Positions 25,729-34,893 of a stretch of 64,000 nt of DNA are shown piece after piece. The DNA comes from Gemmatimonadaceae bacterium (lineage in GTDB: Bacteria > Gemmatimonadota > Gemmatimonadetes > Gemmatimonadales > Gemmatimonadaceae): assembly GCA_025358925.1 (NCBI GenBank), contig JANYHT010000030.1, positions 19,745 to 83,744 on the forward strand. The letters run 5' to 3'. The notes under the pieces were generated by a model. It was not told where the DNA came from and ran no database searches. It saw only the letters and a list, made by a program, of their open reading frames with translations. The stretch's first letter is position 1. Every line of letters starts with the position of its first letter. The position numbers were made by a program, and so were the translations under genes.

Positions 25729-28179
25729 TCACGGCGGTCCAATTGCACTTCGCAACTGCGATTTCCACGCATCGTTCGCGATGAACAACGTCGTCGGAAA
25801 TGTACGATGTTTTACGATCTGCTCGAAGATACTCGCTTCTTGATACTTGTTGATACCGATACCGGCCAAATACTGCAGTCGAAGATTGCGATCTGTATTG
25901 ATTGCCGCATCGCTGAGCCACTGTGCGAGGTCGCGACCGCTCCCGGCGTAGGTCGCAAAGAGCTCCATCGGCGAAATGAAACCGACGTCAGTAAGCGACG
26001 CGCCCACTTTTAGATACCCCGCTTGTTCGAAGCGCTTTTGCATGCCTTCGATGTCGATGTGCGTCGCTTCTGCTTGGCCAAGTAAAACGATGTCATAGCC
26101 GCGACCATCGATGTTGTTGGCCCAGACTGTGCCGTCAGGAAACACAGCAAAAAATGTAGCCAGTTCGCTCTGTACGGCCGCCAGCGTACTCTCGTACAGC
26201 GGCACCCATTGCGTGACCACACCGCCGGGTTTGAGATGTCGCTTCACGGCCTCAAAATATTCGCGCGTGTACAGCGTTGCGGCGCCCTTCACCCACGGGT
26301 GGATCGGGTCGGACGTAATGACGTCAAATTGTTCATCTGTTGTCAGGACAAAACTGCGTGCGTCATCGAAGTACACTTGCGTACGCTTGTCGTGCAGAAC
26401 GTCATTGTTCTCGACCGTGAACCATGTAGATACAACCTGCGGTATGAGCGGTTCGAGTTCGCAAATCACGAGACGCACGAGACTCGGATACGGCAAGAAC
26501 GAGCCTGCTGTCACACCCGCGCCAAAACCCACCACAAGCACGGATTTTGGATTGGGATGCACCAACGCTGGTAAGTGCGCGAGCATACGCTGTAATCGCA
26601 TATCCTGCGGCAAGCTTGATGCTTCGACTTTGCCGCTCACATGAAATTGTGTAGCACCACTCGCGGAGACTTTTGTGACGGCCACCGAACTATTCATGCC
26701 TTCGCCAACGTAGAGCACGGTGGTGCGATCAATCCACGTGACGGCGTATCGACCATATGCAACGAGCAAGCCCGGCAGCGCGGGAACCGTCACGATCAAG
26801 AGAATGGCAACGATCGGCGCGATCAGCGCACCGAAGCGACCCCGTATGTGGTTCGCCGACGCTGCTGTTGGTGCAAGGCGACGCTGCGAGAGGAAGAGCA
26901 GTGTCGCCGAGACGCCGGAGAACGCGATGAGCACACGTTGTGCGTCTCGAGTACCGATGAATGGAATGAGCAATAAGCTGCAGATTATTGCGCCGAGAAT
27001 AGCGCCGATGGTGTTCGCGGCATAGACGCGACCGACGAGACGACTTGTATCCTGATTGGGCATTGCAAGCGCGGCCAACGCAAACGGAAAACTTGCGCCC
27101 CACAAACATGCCGCGGGCAAGATTGCGAGAGCGCAGCGCACCAGATCCATTTGTAAGGCGTACCACGCACTCGGTGCGAGCGACGGATTGATCGGCCAAT
27201 TAGGAAGCGCCAGAAAAATCACTGCGGCCGACCATGCGATGGCGAGCATGACGAGAAATTGACACCACGCAAACGCGGAGCGCGGGGACGCAACAATCTG
27301 TGAGATCCAAGCGGCGATGGCGCTGCCAATGCCTAAGCCCGTAAGAAATACGGCGAGGATCATCGAGAACGTGTACGTCGATGCGCCGAAAGTGAGCGAC
27401 AGGAGACGAGTCCAGACCACTTCGGATGCCAAGGCACACGCACCCGAGATGCCGATAGCGATGAATACCGCACGTGTATCGAGCAGCGTCGTGGGCGCAC
27501 TCGTTGTTCCGGACACGTCGTCGTGGACAACGCGTGGTGCACGAGTCGCCAACAGCCACGCCGTAGCCGCCACGCACACGTTGACAATCGCCGCGACGTA
27601 CGTGGCATACGCGCTATCGTGTTCCTTCAACAGATAGAAACCCGCGAGCACGCTGCCAAAGACTGCACCCGCGATATTTCCGCCGTAAAAAAATCCAAGC
27701 CACGACACACCGCGTGGCGTGGATTCAATCCATCGAGCGATTGCCGGCAACGTGGCGCCCATCAACACGGTAGGCGGTAGCAGACAAATACCGGCGACAA
27801 TCGCGCGGAGCAAAATGGCCGTCAGGCCGTGTCCTACAGCGGGCGAATACAGTTTGCCAACGAGCGGAATCGCAAACAGCTCCAACACGCCGATGATCGC
27901 GATGCCCGCTTCAAGCATGGCGTAGGTGCGCAGAGGATGCTGCGTACGCGATGCAAACCGGGGGAGAGCGAGACTGCCAATGCACATGCCACCCATAAAT
28001 GTGGCGAGCAAAACGCCCAAAGAAATGGCGGACGACCCAACGACCAATTCGAGCAACTGAAACCAGACCACTTCGTAAATCAGCGCCGACAGTCCGCTGC
28101 CAACAAAGAGCACGAGTAAAAACGGCAGGAAGCGATGCGGATCGTTCGCACGATCTGAATTTTCAGCAGTTGTTAGCAT
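25729..28179 (-). CDS. Fused MFS-type membrane domain and spermidine-synthase-like protein
   Basis: 816 residues from ATG 28179. The N-terminal 470 residues hold about 12-14 membrane helices ([20 protein letters not shown] starts the family). The C-terminal part is a spermidine-synthase-like methyltransferase fold: [40 protein letters not shown] and [20 protein letters not shown]. Such fused proteins are widespread but most are uncharacterised, and polyamine synthesis has rarely been shown. SAM- or decarboxylated-SAM-dependent chemistry at the membrane is likely. Confidence 0.87.
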   Translation of the reverse strand: MLTTAENSDRANDPHRFLPFLLVLFVGSGLSALIYEVVWFQLLELVVGSSAISLGVLLATFMGGMCIGSLALPRFASRTQHPLRTYAMLEAGIAIIGVLELFAIPLVGKLYSPAVGHGLTAILLRAIVAGICLLPPTVLMGATLPAIARWIESTPRGVSWLGFFYGGNIAGAVFGSVLAGFYLLKEHDSAYATYVAAIVNVCVAATAWLLATRAPRVVHDDVSGTTSAPTTLLDTRAVFIAIGISGACALASEVVWTRLLSLTFGASTYTFSMILAVFLTGLGIGSAIAAWISQIVASPRSAFAWCQFLVMLAIAWSAAVIFLALPNWPINPSLAPSAWYALQMDLVRCALAILPAACLWGASFPFALAALAMPNQDTSRLVGRVYAANTIGAILGAIICSLLLIPFIGTRDAQRVLIAFSGVSATLLFLSQRRLAPTAASANHIRGRFGALIAPIVAILLIVTVPALPGLLVAYGRYAVTWIDRTTVLYVGEGMNSSVAVTKVSASGATQFHVSGKVEASSLPQDMRLQRMLAHLPALVHPNPKSVLVVGFGAGVTAGSFLPYPSLVRLVICELEPLIPQVVSTWFTVENNDVLHDKRTQVYFDDARSFVLTTDEQFDVITSDPIHPWVKGAATLYTREYFEAVKRHLKPGGVVTQWVPLYESTLAAVQSELATFFAVFPDGTVWANNIDGRGYDIVLLGQAEATHIDIEGMQKRFEQAGYLKVGASLTDVGFISPMELFATYAGSGRDLAQWLSDAAINTDRNLRLQYLAGIGINKYQEASIFEQIVKHRTFPTTLFIANDAWKSQLRSAIGPP

Positions 28180-28222
28180 GCGTATCTTACGCACCGTGCC
28201 GGTGTTTCGCTCGAATGGATCC

Positions 28223-29176
28223 TCAAGGGCAGGTTGTACGACGCGCAGCGTATTCCGTAGCGGTTGACGCGTTCAATGAGACACGCATCGCTGGCGCATC
28301 AGGATCCGCATTGCGAGTGAGCGAAAATACGTCGGGCGAAATGGTTTGCCACCGGAGTGACTGCGCCGTAACGCCTACGCTCGAACGACCGTACGCAACA
28401 AAGGTTGTTGCGGCACCTGAGGCAATCACAACAGAATCTGTAAGCCGAATGTTGGTCGGAAGTTCGGCGAACGGCGGACCCGCGCTCTTTGCGTCGCCGC
28501 TGCGAGAACGCGACACCACGTAGCATCCCACCATGCCAGCGGGTGTCGCTTCGCGTTCGGACGCGGCCAATGCATTCGCCCCGCGTGCGCTCATGGTCAG
28601 TGGCATCGGCGCGGCGATCGCCTCCGCACGACCCATCGCGCGGTCGGCGATCGCTGCATTCACGTTTGCGCTGCTACCCTCGGTTGCACTCGCTGTTTTA
28701 TCGCGCGACATCTTCGCCACTGTTTGCGCGGGCGCAGCAACGGGCCTTTTAGGTGGTGCAGGCGTTGCTGTTTGCGTTGGCGATAATCGGGCGGGTTCCA
28801 CCGCCATCGGCGTCGTCACCGCAGCAACCGGCGCAGCGGCAGGCGTAATAACCGTTTGCTTCTCGCGAAGTGCGATCCAACTCATCGTCGTCACACCCAA
28901 TGCCGCCGCGGCAGCGAAGCCCCGATGCTGCCACCACGCGCGTCGACGCTGCTGTTTCCGGTGGGCCGTCACCGTATTCCTGGGAATAACGTTGGCCGAC
29001 ACGTGATCCAACTGCGCAACGATACGCGTGGACGCCGCCATGAAACCGCGTGCTTCCGCGACAAGCGCCGCACACGATACGCACGATTGTACATGCGACG
29101 CGATGTCGCGCGCTTCGTCGGCCGACAGCGCGTCGTCGAGCCACGCGTGCACCAACCCTTCGTCAAGATGCTCCAT
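28223..29176 (-). CDS. Anti-sigma factor with zinc-finger domain
   Basis: 317 residues from ATG 29176, overlapping the sigma gene by 14 bases. The N-terminal domain has the anti-sigma zinc motif ASHVQSCVSCAALV (HxxxCxxC). One membrane helix lies near FAAAAALGVTTMSWIAL (about residues 85-105). The periplasmic part is Ala/Pro/Thr-rich, then a globular C-terminal domain (GMVGCYVVSRSR, LPTNIRLTDSVVIASG). It should hold the neighbouring ECF sigma factor inactive at the membrane until a periplasmic signal arrives. Confidence 0.85.
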   Translation of the reverse strand: MEHLDEGLVHAWLDDALSADEARDIASHVQSCVSCAALVAEARGFMAASTRIVAQLDHVSANVIPRNTVTAHRKQQRRRAWWQHRGFAAAAALGVTTMSWIALREKQTVITPAAAPVAAVTTPMAVEPARLSPTQTATPAPPKRPVAAPAQTVAKMSRDKTASATEGSSANVNAAIADRAMGRAEAIAAPMPLTMSARGANALAASEREATPAGMVGCYVVSRSRSGDAKSAGPPFAELPTNIRLTDSVVIASGAATTFVAYGRSSVGVTAQSLRWQTISPDVFSLTRNADPDAPAMRVSLNASTATEYAARRTTCP

Positions 29177-29693
29177 GCAAACCTCCGCCGCGTCGCGAGT
29201 CGTGCTGTTGTAGCGCTTCGTAAGATTCGGTGAGCCGACGTCGCGCGCGCGCCAGCGTTGTCCCGACCGATCCCACCGACAACTGCAGCGCCGCCGCAAT
29301 TTCCGTGTAGTTCAATCCCTCCTCACGCATCAACAGCGCAAGTCGATCGTTCTCGGCCAATCCATCAACGGCTCGACGCGCCAACGCCCGCTCATGCGCG
29401 TTGTCGACCGATGCGGTATCCGGCTCAACGACACGACCGCGCTCGTCATCCGCGAGTAACTGCAGATGATGTCGACGACGCGCTTCCTTCCGCGCGTCGT
29501 CGCGCACCAAATTCGTCGCCACCGCGAAAAGCCATGATCGTTCGCTGGTGAGTACGTCTTGGCGAAGCGCGCGCAAGAATGTTTCCTGCGCAACCTCCTC
29601 TGCCCAATCACGATCACCTAGACGACGCGTGAGGTAGCGCACGAGCGGCTCGTGATAAAGTTTGAACAATCGCCCGAGCGCGTCGTCGTTCAT
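29163..29693 (-). CDS. ECF RNA polymerase sigma factor
   Basis: 176 residues. Region 2: LGRLFKLYHEPLVRYLTRRL and WAEEVAQETFLRALRQ, with the RNA polymerase contact ERSWLFAVATNLVRD. Region 4: GLNYTEIAAALQLSVGSVGT followed by TLARARRRL. The stop overlaps the anti-sigma start. The upstream VIT/vWA gene ends 6 bases before its ATG, so all three are probably one transcript. A second sigma/anti-sigma pair is at 42612. Confidence 0.92.
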   Translation of the reverse strand: MNDDALGRLFKLYHEPLVRYLTRRLGDRDWAEEVAQETFLRALRQDVLTSERSWLFAVATNLVRDDARKEARRRHHLQLLADDERGRVVEPDTASVDNAHERALARRAVDGLAENDRLALLMREEGLNYTEIAAALQLSVGSVGTTLARARRRLTESYEALQQHDSRRGGGLHGAS

Positions 29694-29699
29694 CGTGGC

Positions 29700-31910
29700 C
29701 TACCAGTCGCGCACGATCGTACTGATCTGCGCATCGTCGACACGTTCGCCACCATCCGTTTTGAGCGCGAGCGCAACAGTGCGTCCCGCGACTATCACGC
29801 GGTCACCCAAGGCGAAGGCCGCTTGTAACTCCGGGAGTCGGCGCATGAGTGCAAAATACATGGCGGAGTACGGCCGAACGGCAATGGTCCGCATCGTTGT
29901 GACGTAGCGAGCGTCGGTCCACACGCTATTCACGAGCGCGAAGCGACGAGTGCCTACCGCTCGTGTAGCATTTGCCGCGTTCGCGATGTCGTCGAGTGCC
30001 GAGACGGACCGTGCGTCCCGCTGTTTCGCCGAAGAGCGCGCCGCTTCAAACTGCGCCTCAGCACGAGCCAATGGGGCCGATGCAGACGCGAGCGACGGAG
30101 CACCACTGTTGGCGAGATCACCTCGCGTATTGCCACTTGCGGAGGTCATACCGGGTTCGACCACGAGATACGAGGAAAATTCCGTGGGTATGCCGAAGCG
30201 TTCGCCGAGCGAGCGAATTTCATCGTCGAGTTCGCGCGTGCTGCCGCTATGACGCTTTTCCGCAGCCAGCCATCCAATACGTTGAGCAGCCCACAAACGC
30301 GCAACGAAGGGATTGCTCCGATCCTGATCAACAAAGTGCGCGCGCGTCGACCACGTGACGGGCCCGGTGGGCGACCGGCCTTCCAGTCGAACCGCCGCGT
30401 CACCGGTACCTTCGTAGCGTGCCAACACCACGAGGTCTTGCCCAGCAAAGACATCAATAGGGCCGACGGGCAAAAGCGAAGTCAGTCGCACGCCACTACT
30501 CACGATGCGTACGTCGGTCAGCACGGGCGATGACAGTCGACGTGCGAGTAGCGACACAGATGCTTCGACCGATTCATCATCACGAACAAAATGTGCAGTA
30601 CCGTGACCCTGCAACGCGAGTTGCTCGACGAGCGCGGCATTCACTCCGGTGCCCACGCCGACCGTGAAAACGCGCGCGTCACCGCGTAGCCGGGCAGCAA
30701 GTGCGGCGATAGCGTCTGGATTGCGTTCGCCGACCGTTGGTTCACCGTCGGTGACAAAGACAACGAGCGGCAAGCGATGTTCTTCGCGCCAGCCATCATT
30801 TCGTGCTGTTGTTTGCAGTGCCGTCGTGAGCGCTTCGCTAATGTTGGTTGAGCCTTCCGCGCGCAACGCGTCCAAATAGCGTTTCGCTGCACGCACGTTG
30901 TCTGGTGTCGCTATGCTCCAATCGGTGCTGAACGAACGCACATCAGTGGAGAAGTCGATTAAACGAAAACGATCTGCTGGACGCAGTGTTTCGAGCAGTG
31001 CAACGCCTGCAGCTTTGGCTTGTTCAAGCTTACGTCCTTGCATTGACCCAGATACGTCGACCACGAACGTGAGGTCGCGCGGCGTGGATCGCGCAGCGGC
31101 GTTTGATGGCGGCGTGACGGTGATCATCGCGAAACCGGGATCGTTGCCCAATCGGTGCGTGAGCACGCTCATAGACGCAACGTCGGCACGCCGCATGGGA
31201 ATGAGTACGCTCACATCGCTGCCAGATCCGCGCGCTTCGACGAAGTGCATGCGGCCTTCGTCCCCCGATCGCAGTGTGTGCGTGGGCGATGATGGGTCCC
31301 CGAATGCGTCGTTGCGTTGGTAGCGCAGCGTGAAGCGCGACGAGAGAGCGTCACTGCCACGTCGATAATCAATGCGGAGTGCGTCGCCCTCTCGCACAGC
31401 AACGCTTTGAAAACGGACAACGACCGTTTTTTCCTCGCCCGGTGCGATCGGAAAAATGCGCGCACGTAATAGACCGCTGCCCATCCATTCTACAAGCGCG
31501 GGGTCGCGCATTTTGCGCACAATTTCTTCATAAATTCCGCGCGCCTTGTCGGCGTTCATCGTTTCGCCAGACACCAGCTCGCCGTTGATGGAGAGTTTGA
31601 GGTCTTCAAATGCGGCACCAGCGGGAAGTGGAAACACATAGTCCGCTTCGGCAACCGCACCGCCAGCATTGCGAAATATTTCGCTCACTTCGTACCGCAG
31701 GACACGGTCAACCAGTTGTACTTGTACCGCACTCGAAACGCGTTCGATGCGCCCGCTGCAGCGCACTGAGGTGGGCATCGGCAACGGTCGTTCGCAGATC
31801 GCATCAGCGGGACACGGCGGTGATGCGCACGGACGCGCGAAGAGTCGCCCTTGCGCGTTGGCGAAGGCGGGGCAGAGCAGGACCACAAGCGCCAGCAGCG
31901 TGCGTCGCAT
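29700..31910 (-). CDS. Exported VIT and vWA domain protein
   Basis: 736 residues with a signal peptide (LLALVVLLCPAFANAQG). The VIT domain spans about residues 45-190 (VLRYEVSEIFRNAGGAVAEA, ARGIYEEIVRKMRDPALVEW). The von Willebrand A domain starts near residue 275 with the metal site DLTFVVDVSGSMQG and continues through SEALTTALQ and VVFVTDGEPTVG. VIT+vWA proteins resemble inter-alpha-trypsin inhibitor heavy chains and bind partners through a metal ion. The gene precedes a sigma/anti-sigma pair by 6 bases, so it may belong to an envelope-stress circuit. Confidence 0.88.
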   Translation of the reverse strand: MRRTLLALVVLLCPAFANAQGRLFARPCASPPCPADAICERPLPMPTSVRCSGRIERVSSAVQVQLVDRVLRYEVSEIFRNAGGAVAEADYVFPLPAGAAFEDLKLSINGELVSGETMNADKARGIYEEIVRKMRDPALVEWMGSGLLRARIFPIAPGEEKTVVVRFQSVAVREGDALRIDYRRGSDALSSRFTLRYQRNDAFGDPSSPTHTLRSGDEGRMHFVEARGSGSDVSVLIPMRRADVASMSVLTHRLGNDPGFAMITVTPPSNAAARSTPRDLTFVVDVSGSMQGRKLEQAKAAGVALLETLRPADRFRLIDFSTDVRSFSTDWSIATPDNVRAAKRYLDALRAEGSTNISEALTTALQTTARNDGWREEHRLPLVVFVTDGEPTVGERNPDAIAALAARLRGDARVFTVGVGTGVNAALVEQLALQGHGTAHFVRDDESVEASVSLLARRLSSPVLTDVRIVSSGVRLTSLLPVGPIDVFAGQDLVVLARYEGTGDAAVRLEGRSPTGPVTWSTRAHFVDQDRSNPFVARLWAAQRIGWLAAEKRHSGSTRELDDEIRSLGERFGIPTEFSSYLVVEPGMTSASGNTRGDLANSGAPSLASASAPLARAEAQFEAARSSAKQRDARSVSALDDIANAANATRAVGTRRFALVNSVWTDARYVTTMRTIAVRPYSAMYFALMRRLPELQAAFALGDRVIVAGRTVALALKTDGGERVDDAQISTIVRDW

Positions 31911-31934
31911 AGAAGACTCCCAGGTGAGGTTCGC

Positions 31935-33133
31935 CTAGGAGACGCCGGCCGCGCAAAAACTTGCACACTCGGCGCAATCACACCTTTTGAATGCCCGCTT
32001 TCCCGCGCACAGCACATATCCACGCTGACGGTTGTGCCATTTCACATGCGGATTTTCGGCGAGTGCCGCCACGGCAGGTGCGGGTAAGACTGCGGTGCCA
32101 TCGCCACCAGAGGAAATGCTGGTGGCGACAAATTCTGCGCCAATCACCGGACGACCGGGTCGCGAAAAATCTGACGACAGTTCATTCACCCAATTGGAAT
32201 GAATGTCGCCAGTAATCACGACTGTTCGATTGGCTGCGCGTTCGGCAAGTGATTTTAACAATCTGTCTCGCGCGACAGGATAACCGCTCCACTGATCCAT
32301 CGGCACCGTCGTGTCCGGACCAACGGTGCTGTCATATGGCGCCATCATGACCTGATTGGCGAGCACTTGCCACGCGGCTTTCGATGCGCCCACGCCGTCA
32401 ACCAACCATTTCCCCTGTGCAGCGCCCAAGAGCACGCGTTTCGGATCAGCCCAATCGCCACACGGCACTTTCTTCGCGCCGTCACCGCACGCTTGGTCAT
32501 CACGGTATTGACGCGTGTCGAGCATCCAGAAACGCGCCAAGGCACCCCAATTGATCGACCGCGTGATGGTGAGGTCGGCCCACGATTTTGCGCGCGGTAC
32601 GCGCACCGGCTGATGTTCCCACCACGCTTGATAGGCGGCCGCACGGCGTGTGCGCATCTGCTCCTCTGATTCCATGCCGTTTTCACCAAACAAGCCGGCG
32701 TAGTTATTGTCCACTTCATGATCATCCCACACCACGAGCCACGGACACCGAGCGTGAGCGGCCTGTAGTGCGGGATCACCTTTGTAGAGCGCATAACGAC
32801 GTCGATAATCATCAAGCGTGCGAATCTCGAGTCCAACATGCTTTCGCACTTGATTCGTGGCACCGCCGTCTTCGTAAAAATAGTCGCCGAGGAATGCGAC
32901 AAGATCGATCTCTTCGCGCGCCATGTGATCCAACGCAGTGAAGTGCCCTTGCTCCCAATGTTGACACGACGAGAACGCAAACCTGAGTGGTGTGATGACG
33001 CCGTCCGCAGGTGCGGTGCGAATTTGCCAACGGGACTGGTCGCACCCCCACTTTGAAAACGATACCAATACCAACGGTTCGCATCGAGTCCGTCGACATC
33101 CACATGCACGCTGTATGACAGTTCTGGAGCCAC
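31935..33133 (-). pseudogene. PhoD-like alkaline phosphatase, frameshifted and truncated
   Basis: The usual PhoD core is recognisable: SYSVHVDVDGLDANRWYWYR (N-terminal end), then after a frame change AFSSCQHWEQGHFTALDHMA, LVAFLGDYFYEDG, WDDHEVDNNYAG, MLDTRQYRDD and VITGDIHSNWVNEL. The reading frame shifts between SPVGK and IRTAPADG near 33023-33025, where one A appears lost from a short A run on the coding strand. The normal N-terminus (about 100 residues with signal peptide) is missing; a TAG at 33139-33137 sits just upstream. The C-terminus also stops after HNRQRGYVLC, about 40 residues early. A sequencing indel could explain the shift but not both missing ends. Confidence 0.75.
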
Positions 33134-33251
33134 CGTCTACAACGCTACACCTCGCCACGGACTCGGCCAGACGCGCCCGGGGTTGTTGCACAAAATCGAC
33201 AAACGGTGGTACACGCTGGCCTTCTTCATGCACACGCGACATGATTTGCGG

Positions 33252-33743
33252 ATGACCAGTTCTCAAACCGACGCTCCGCGTGATCTCGGACCCGCCGTGC
33301 GTTTCCCTCCGCCATTGCTGTTCGCGTTTGCGTTTCTGCTCGGGTCCGTATTCGATCGCTTCGTGCCGCTTCCGGTTGTCGTGCCGAACGCCGCATGGAC
33401 CGGAGTTGCGGGAGCGACGATGTTTGTCGCTGGTGTCGCGCTCGTACTCACGGGAATAAATACGTTTCGAAAAGCACGCACGGCCATTTATCCCAATCGA
33501 CCAGCGCGCAATCTCGTCACGCATGGCATTTATGCGTACACACGAAATCCGATGTATCTCGGGCTCACTGTTGCGTATCTCGGCGGGGTTGTGGCGACGG
33601 GTTCGCTGTGGTGTTTGTTGCTCTTGCCGTTGGTGTTATTCGGAATTGTGACGCAGGTGATTCATCGCGAAGAGCGGCATTTGCGCGAACGATTTCCCGA
33701 CGAATTTGCCGAATATAGTGTGCGGGTGCGGCGCTGGGTGTAG
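33252..33743 (+). CDS. Isoprenylcysteine/phospholipid methyltransferase-like membrane protein
   Basis: 163 residues from ATG 33252. Four membrane helices. The C-terminal half has the family signature NLVTHGIYAYTRNPMYLGLT and REERHLRERFPDEFAEYSVR. Bacterial members of the ICMT/PEMT superfamily methylate small or lipid substrates using SAM. No partner genes nearby point to the substrate. It diverges from the broken phoD. Confidence 0.88.
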   Translation: MTSSQTDAPRDLGPAVRFPPPLLFAFAFLLGSVFDRFVPLPVVVPNAAWTGVAGATMFVAGVALVLTGINTFRKARTAIYPNRPARNLVTHGIYAYTRNPMYLGLTVAYLGGVVATGSLWCLLLLPLVLFGIVTQVIHREERHLRERFPDEFAEYSVRVRRWV

Positions 33744-33775
33744 AGCGCTTTGAGCAGTGAATGATGCAGCGCGGT

Positions 33776-34171
33776 TTACGACCAGATCGTGTTCGCGTAA
33801 AAACGACCGATCGCTACGTCGGAGGAGATGAGCGGAAGTCCAGTGATCTGCGCGGTGGTCACGATCACGCGATCGGCCGGGTCACGATGCGTCCACTTGA
33901 GCGCGAGCACGCCAAGCCATACACGCGTGTCCATCGGCACGAACGACAATGCGTCAACGCGCTCTAGTCGCTGTACATAGTCGTGAAACGGCACGCCAAG
34001 TGAAAGCGTGCCGCGTTCCGCTTTGAGTCCAATTTCCCATAGTGAGATTGCGCTTGCGAGAATGCCGTGTTGCTCACCAGCGTTGATGGCAGCGCGCGCA
34101 GTTTTTGGCAGCCGATTTGGCGACAATGTCCAGATCAATAACGCAGACGTATCCAACACTACTCGGCTCAC
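33776..34171 (-). CDS. PIN-domain ribonuclease toxin (VapC family)
   Basis: 131 residues. PIN-domain acidic residues are present: VVLDTSALLIW at the N-terminus, AISLWEIGLKA in the middle, and HRDPADRVIVTTA with SSD near the end. PIN toxins cut tRNA or rRNA. It overlaps the antitoxin stop as ATGA (34171-34168). Phd-type antitoxin plus PIN toxin is a common type II toxin-antitoxin arrangement. Confidence 0.92.
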   Translation of the reverse strand: MSRVVLDTSALLIWTLSPNRLPKTARAAINAGEQHGILASAISLWEIGLKAERGTLSLGVPFHDYVQRLERVDALSFVPMDTRVWLGVLALKWTHRDPADRVIVTTAQITGLPLISSDVAIGRFYANTIWS

Positions 34172-34398
34172 TCGTCAGGCCATTCGGCTTGTGTCGGGTC
34201 GTTGAGATTTCCACTCCATTTCAGTTTGCCACGAATGTCGGCGAATGCGTCGTCGACTGACAGCTTTTCCGTGAATGGCACAGCTTTCAGTACGGGTATG
34301 CCATCGCTGGTGACGATCAGCGGCTCGCCGGTTTGCTCTACTTCCCGAAAGTATTCGAGCATGCGGGGTTTGCGGACGCTCTTGGAGACTGTGACCAT
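34168..34398 (-). CDS. Phd/YefM-type antitoxin
   Basis: 76 residues from ATG 34398; ATGs at 34404 and 34416 are in frame but MVTVSKSVRKPRMLEYFREV matches the usual beginning of this family. The N-terminal half is the DNA-binding fold (TGEPLIVTSDGIPVLKAVPF); the C-terminal half is charged and would wrap the PIN toxin. It is first in the two-gene operon and probably represses it. Confidence 0.88.
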   Translation of the reverse strand: MVTVSKSVRKPRMLEYFREVEQTGEPLIVTSDGIPVLKAVPFTEKLSVDDAFADIRGKLKWSGNLNDPTQAEWPDE

Positions 34399-34455
34399 AG
34401 TCATGGCTATAGCCATTACGTCGTTTGGAGTCAGCGAAACGCCGGTGCGGGCGTT

Positions 34456-34890
34456 CTACATCCGGTGGGATCTGCGATGAGACGTGTGAAATGTTGCGCG
34501 GCGCCTGAAACGCGACACCTTACTTGTGCTCCGGCTCAGCCGTACTCTTCGCGCTATTCGAGCGTAGTCCTCTTTCCTCAGTCGCTCGTCCACATCGGCG
34601 ACAAGATCAACAAGCAGATTATCCAACCGCTGATCGAAGCGAATGATCGTCTTGCCAGTAGCGACTTCCCCGACTTTACTGACCCGAACAAACTCGGCGA
34701 AAGTCTCGCGCATCACCAAACCGTTCTCCGTTTTTGGTACCGTCGACGAGCCACAGCTCGCTCGCGCTCCGCGTTTGCAATGCTGCCTTAACGTTCTTGG
34801 GTTTTTGTGCTTGCACGGTGTTGTAGGACACGCATAGCAAAGCAGTGGCGAGTATGAGCAGTGCTGCAACCGCTGATCGTGTGCTCGTGG
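34456..34890 (-). pseudogene. Probable secreted protein, frameshifted, no clear start
   Basis: One minus-strand frame from about 34890 reads AVAALLILATALLCVSYNTV then QAQ, a typical signal peptide, followed by AALQTRSASELWLVDGTKNG up to a stop. A second frame continues smoothly with FAEFVRVSKVGEVATGKTII and LDNLLVDLVADVDERLRKED. Removing one T at the TTT of GACTTTCGCC joins both into one protein. No ATG, GTG or TTG precedes the signal peptide before a stop. I recognise no family. It lies directly after the M1 peptidase gene. Otherwise the gap 34399-34893 shows nothing. Confidence 0.4.
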
Positions 34891-34893
34891 GAG

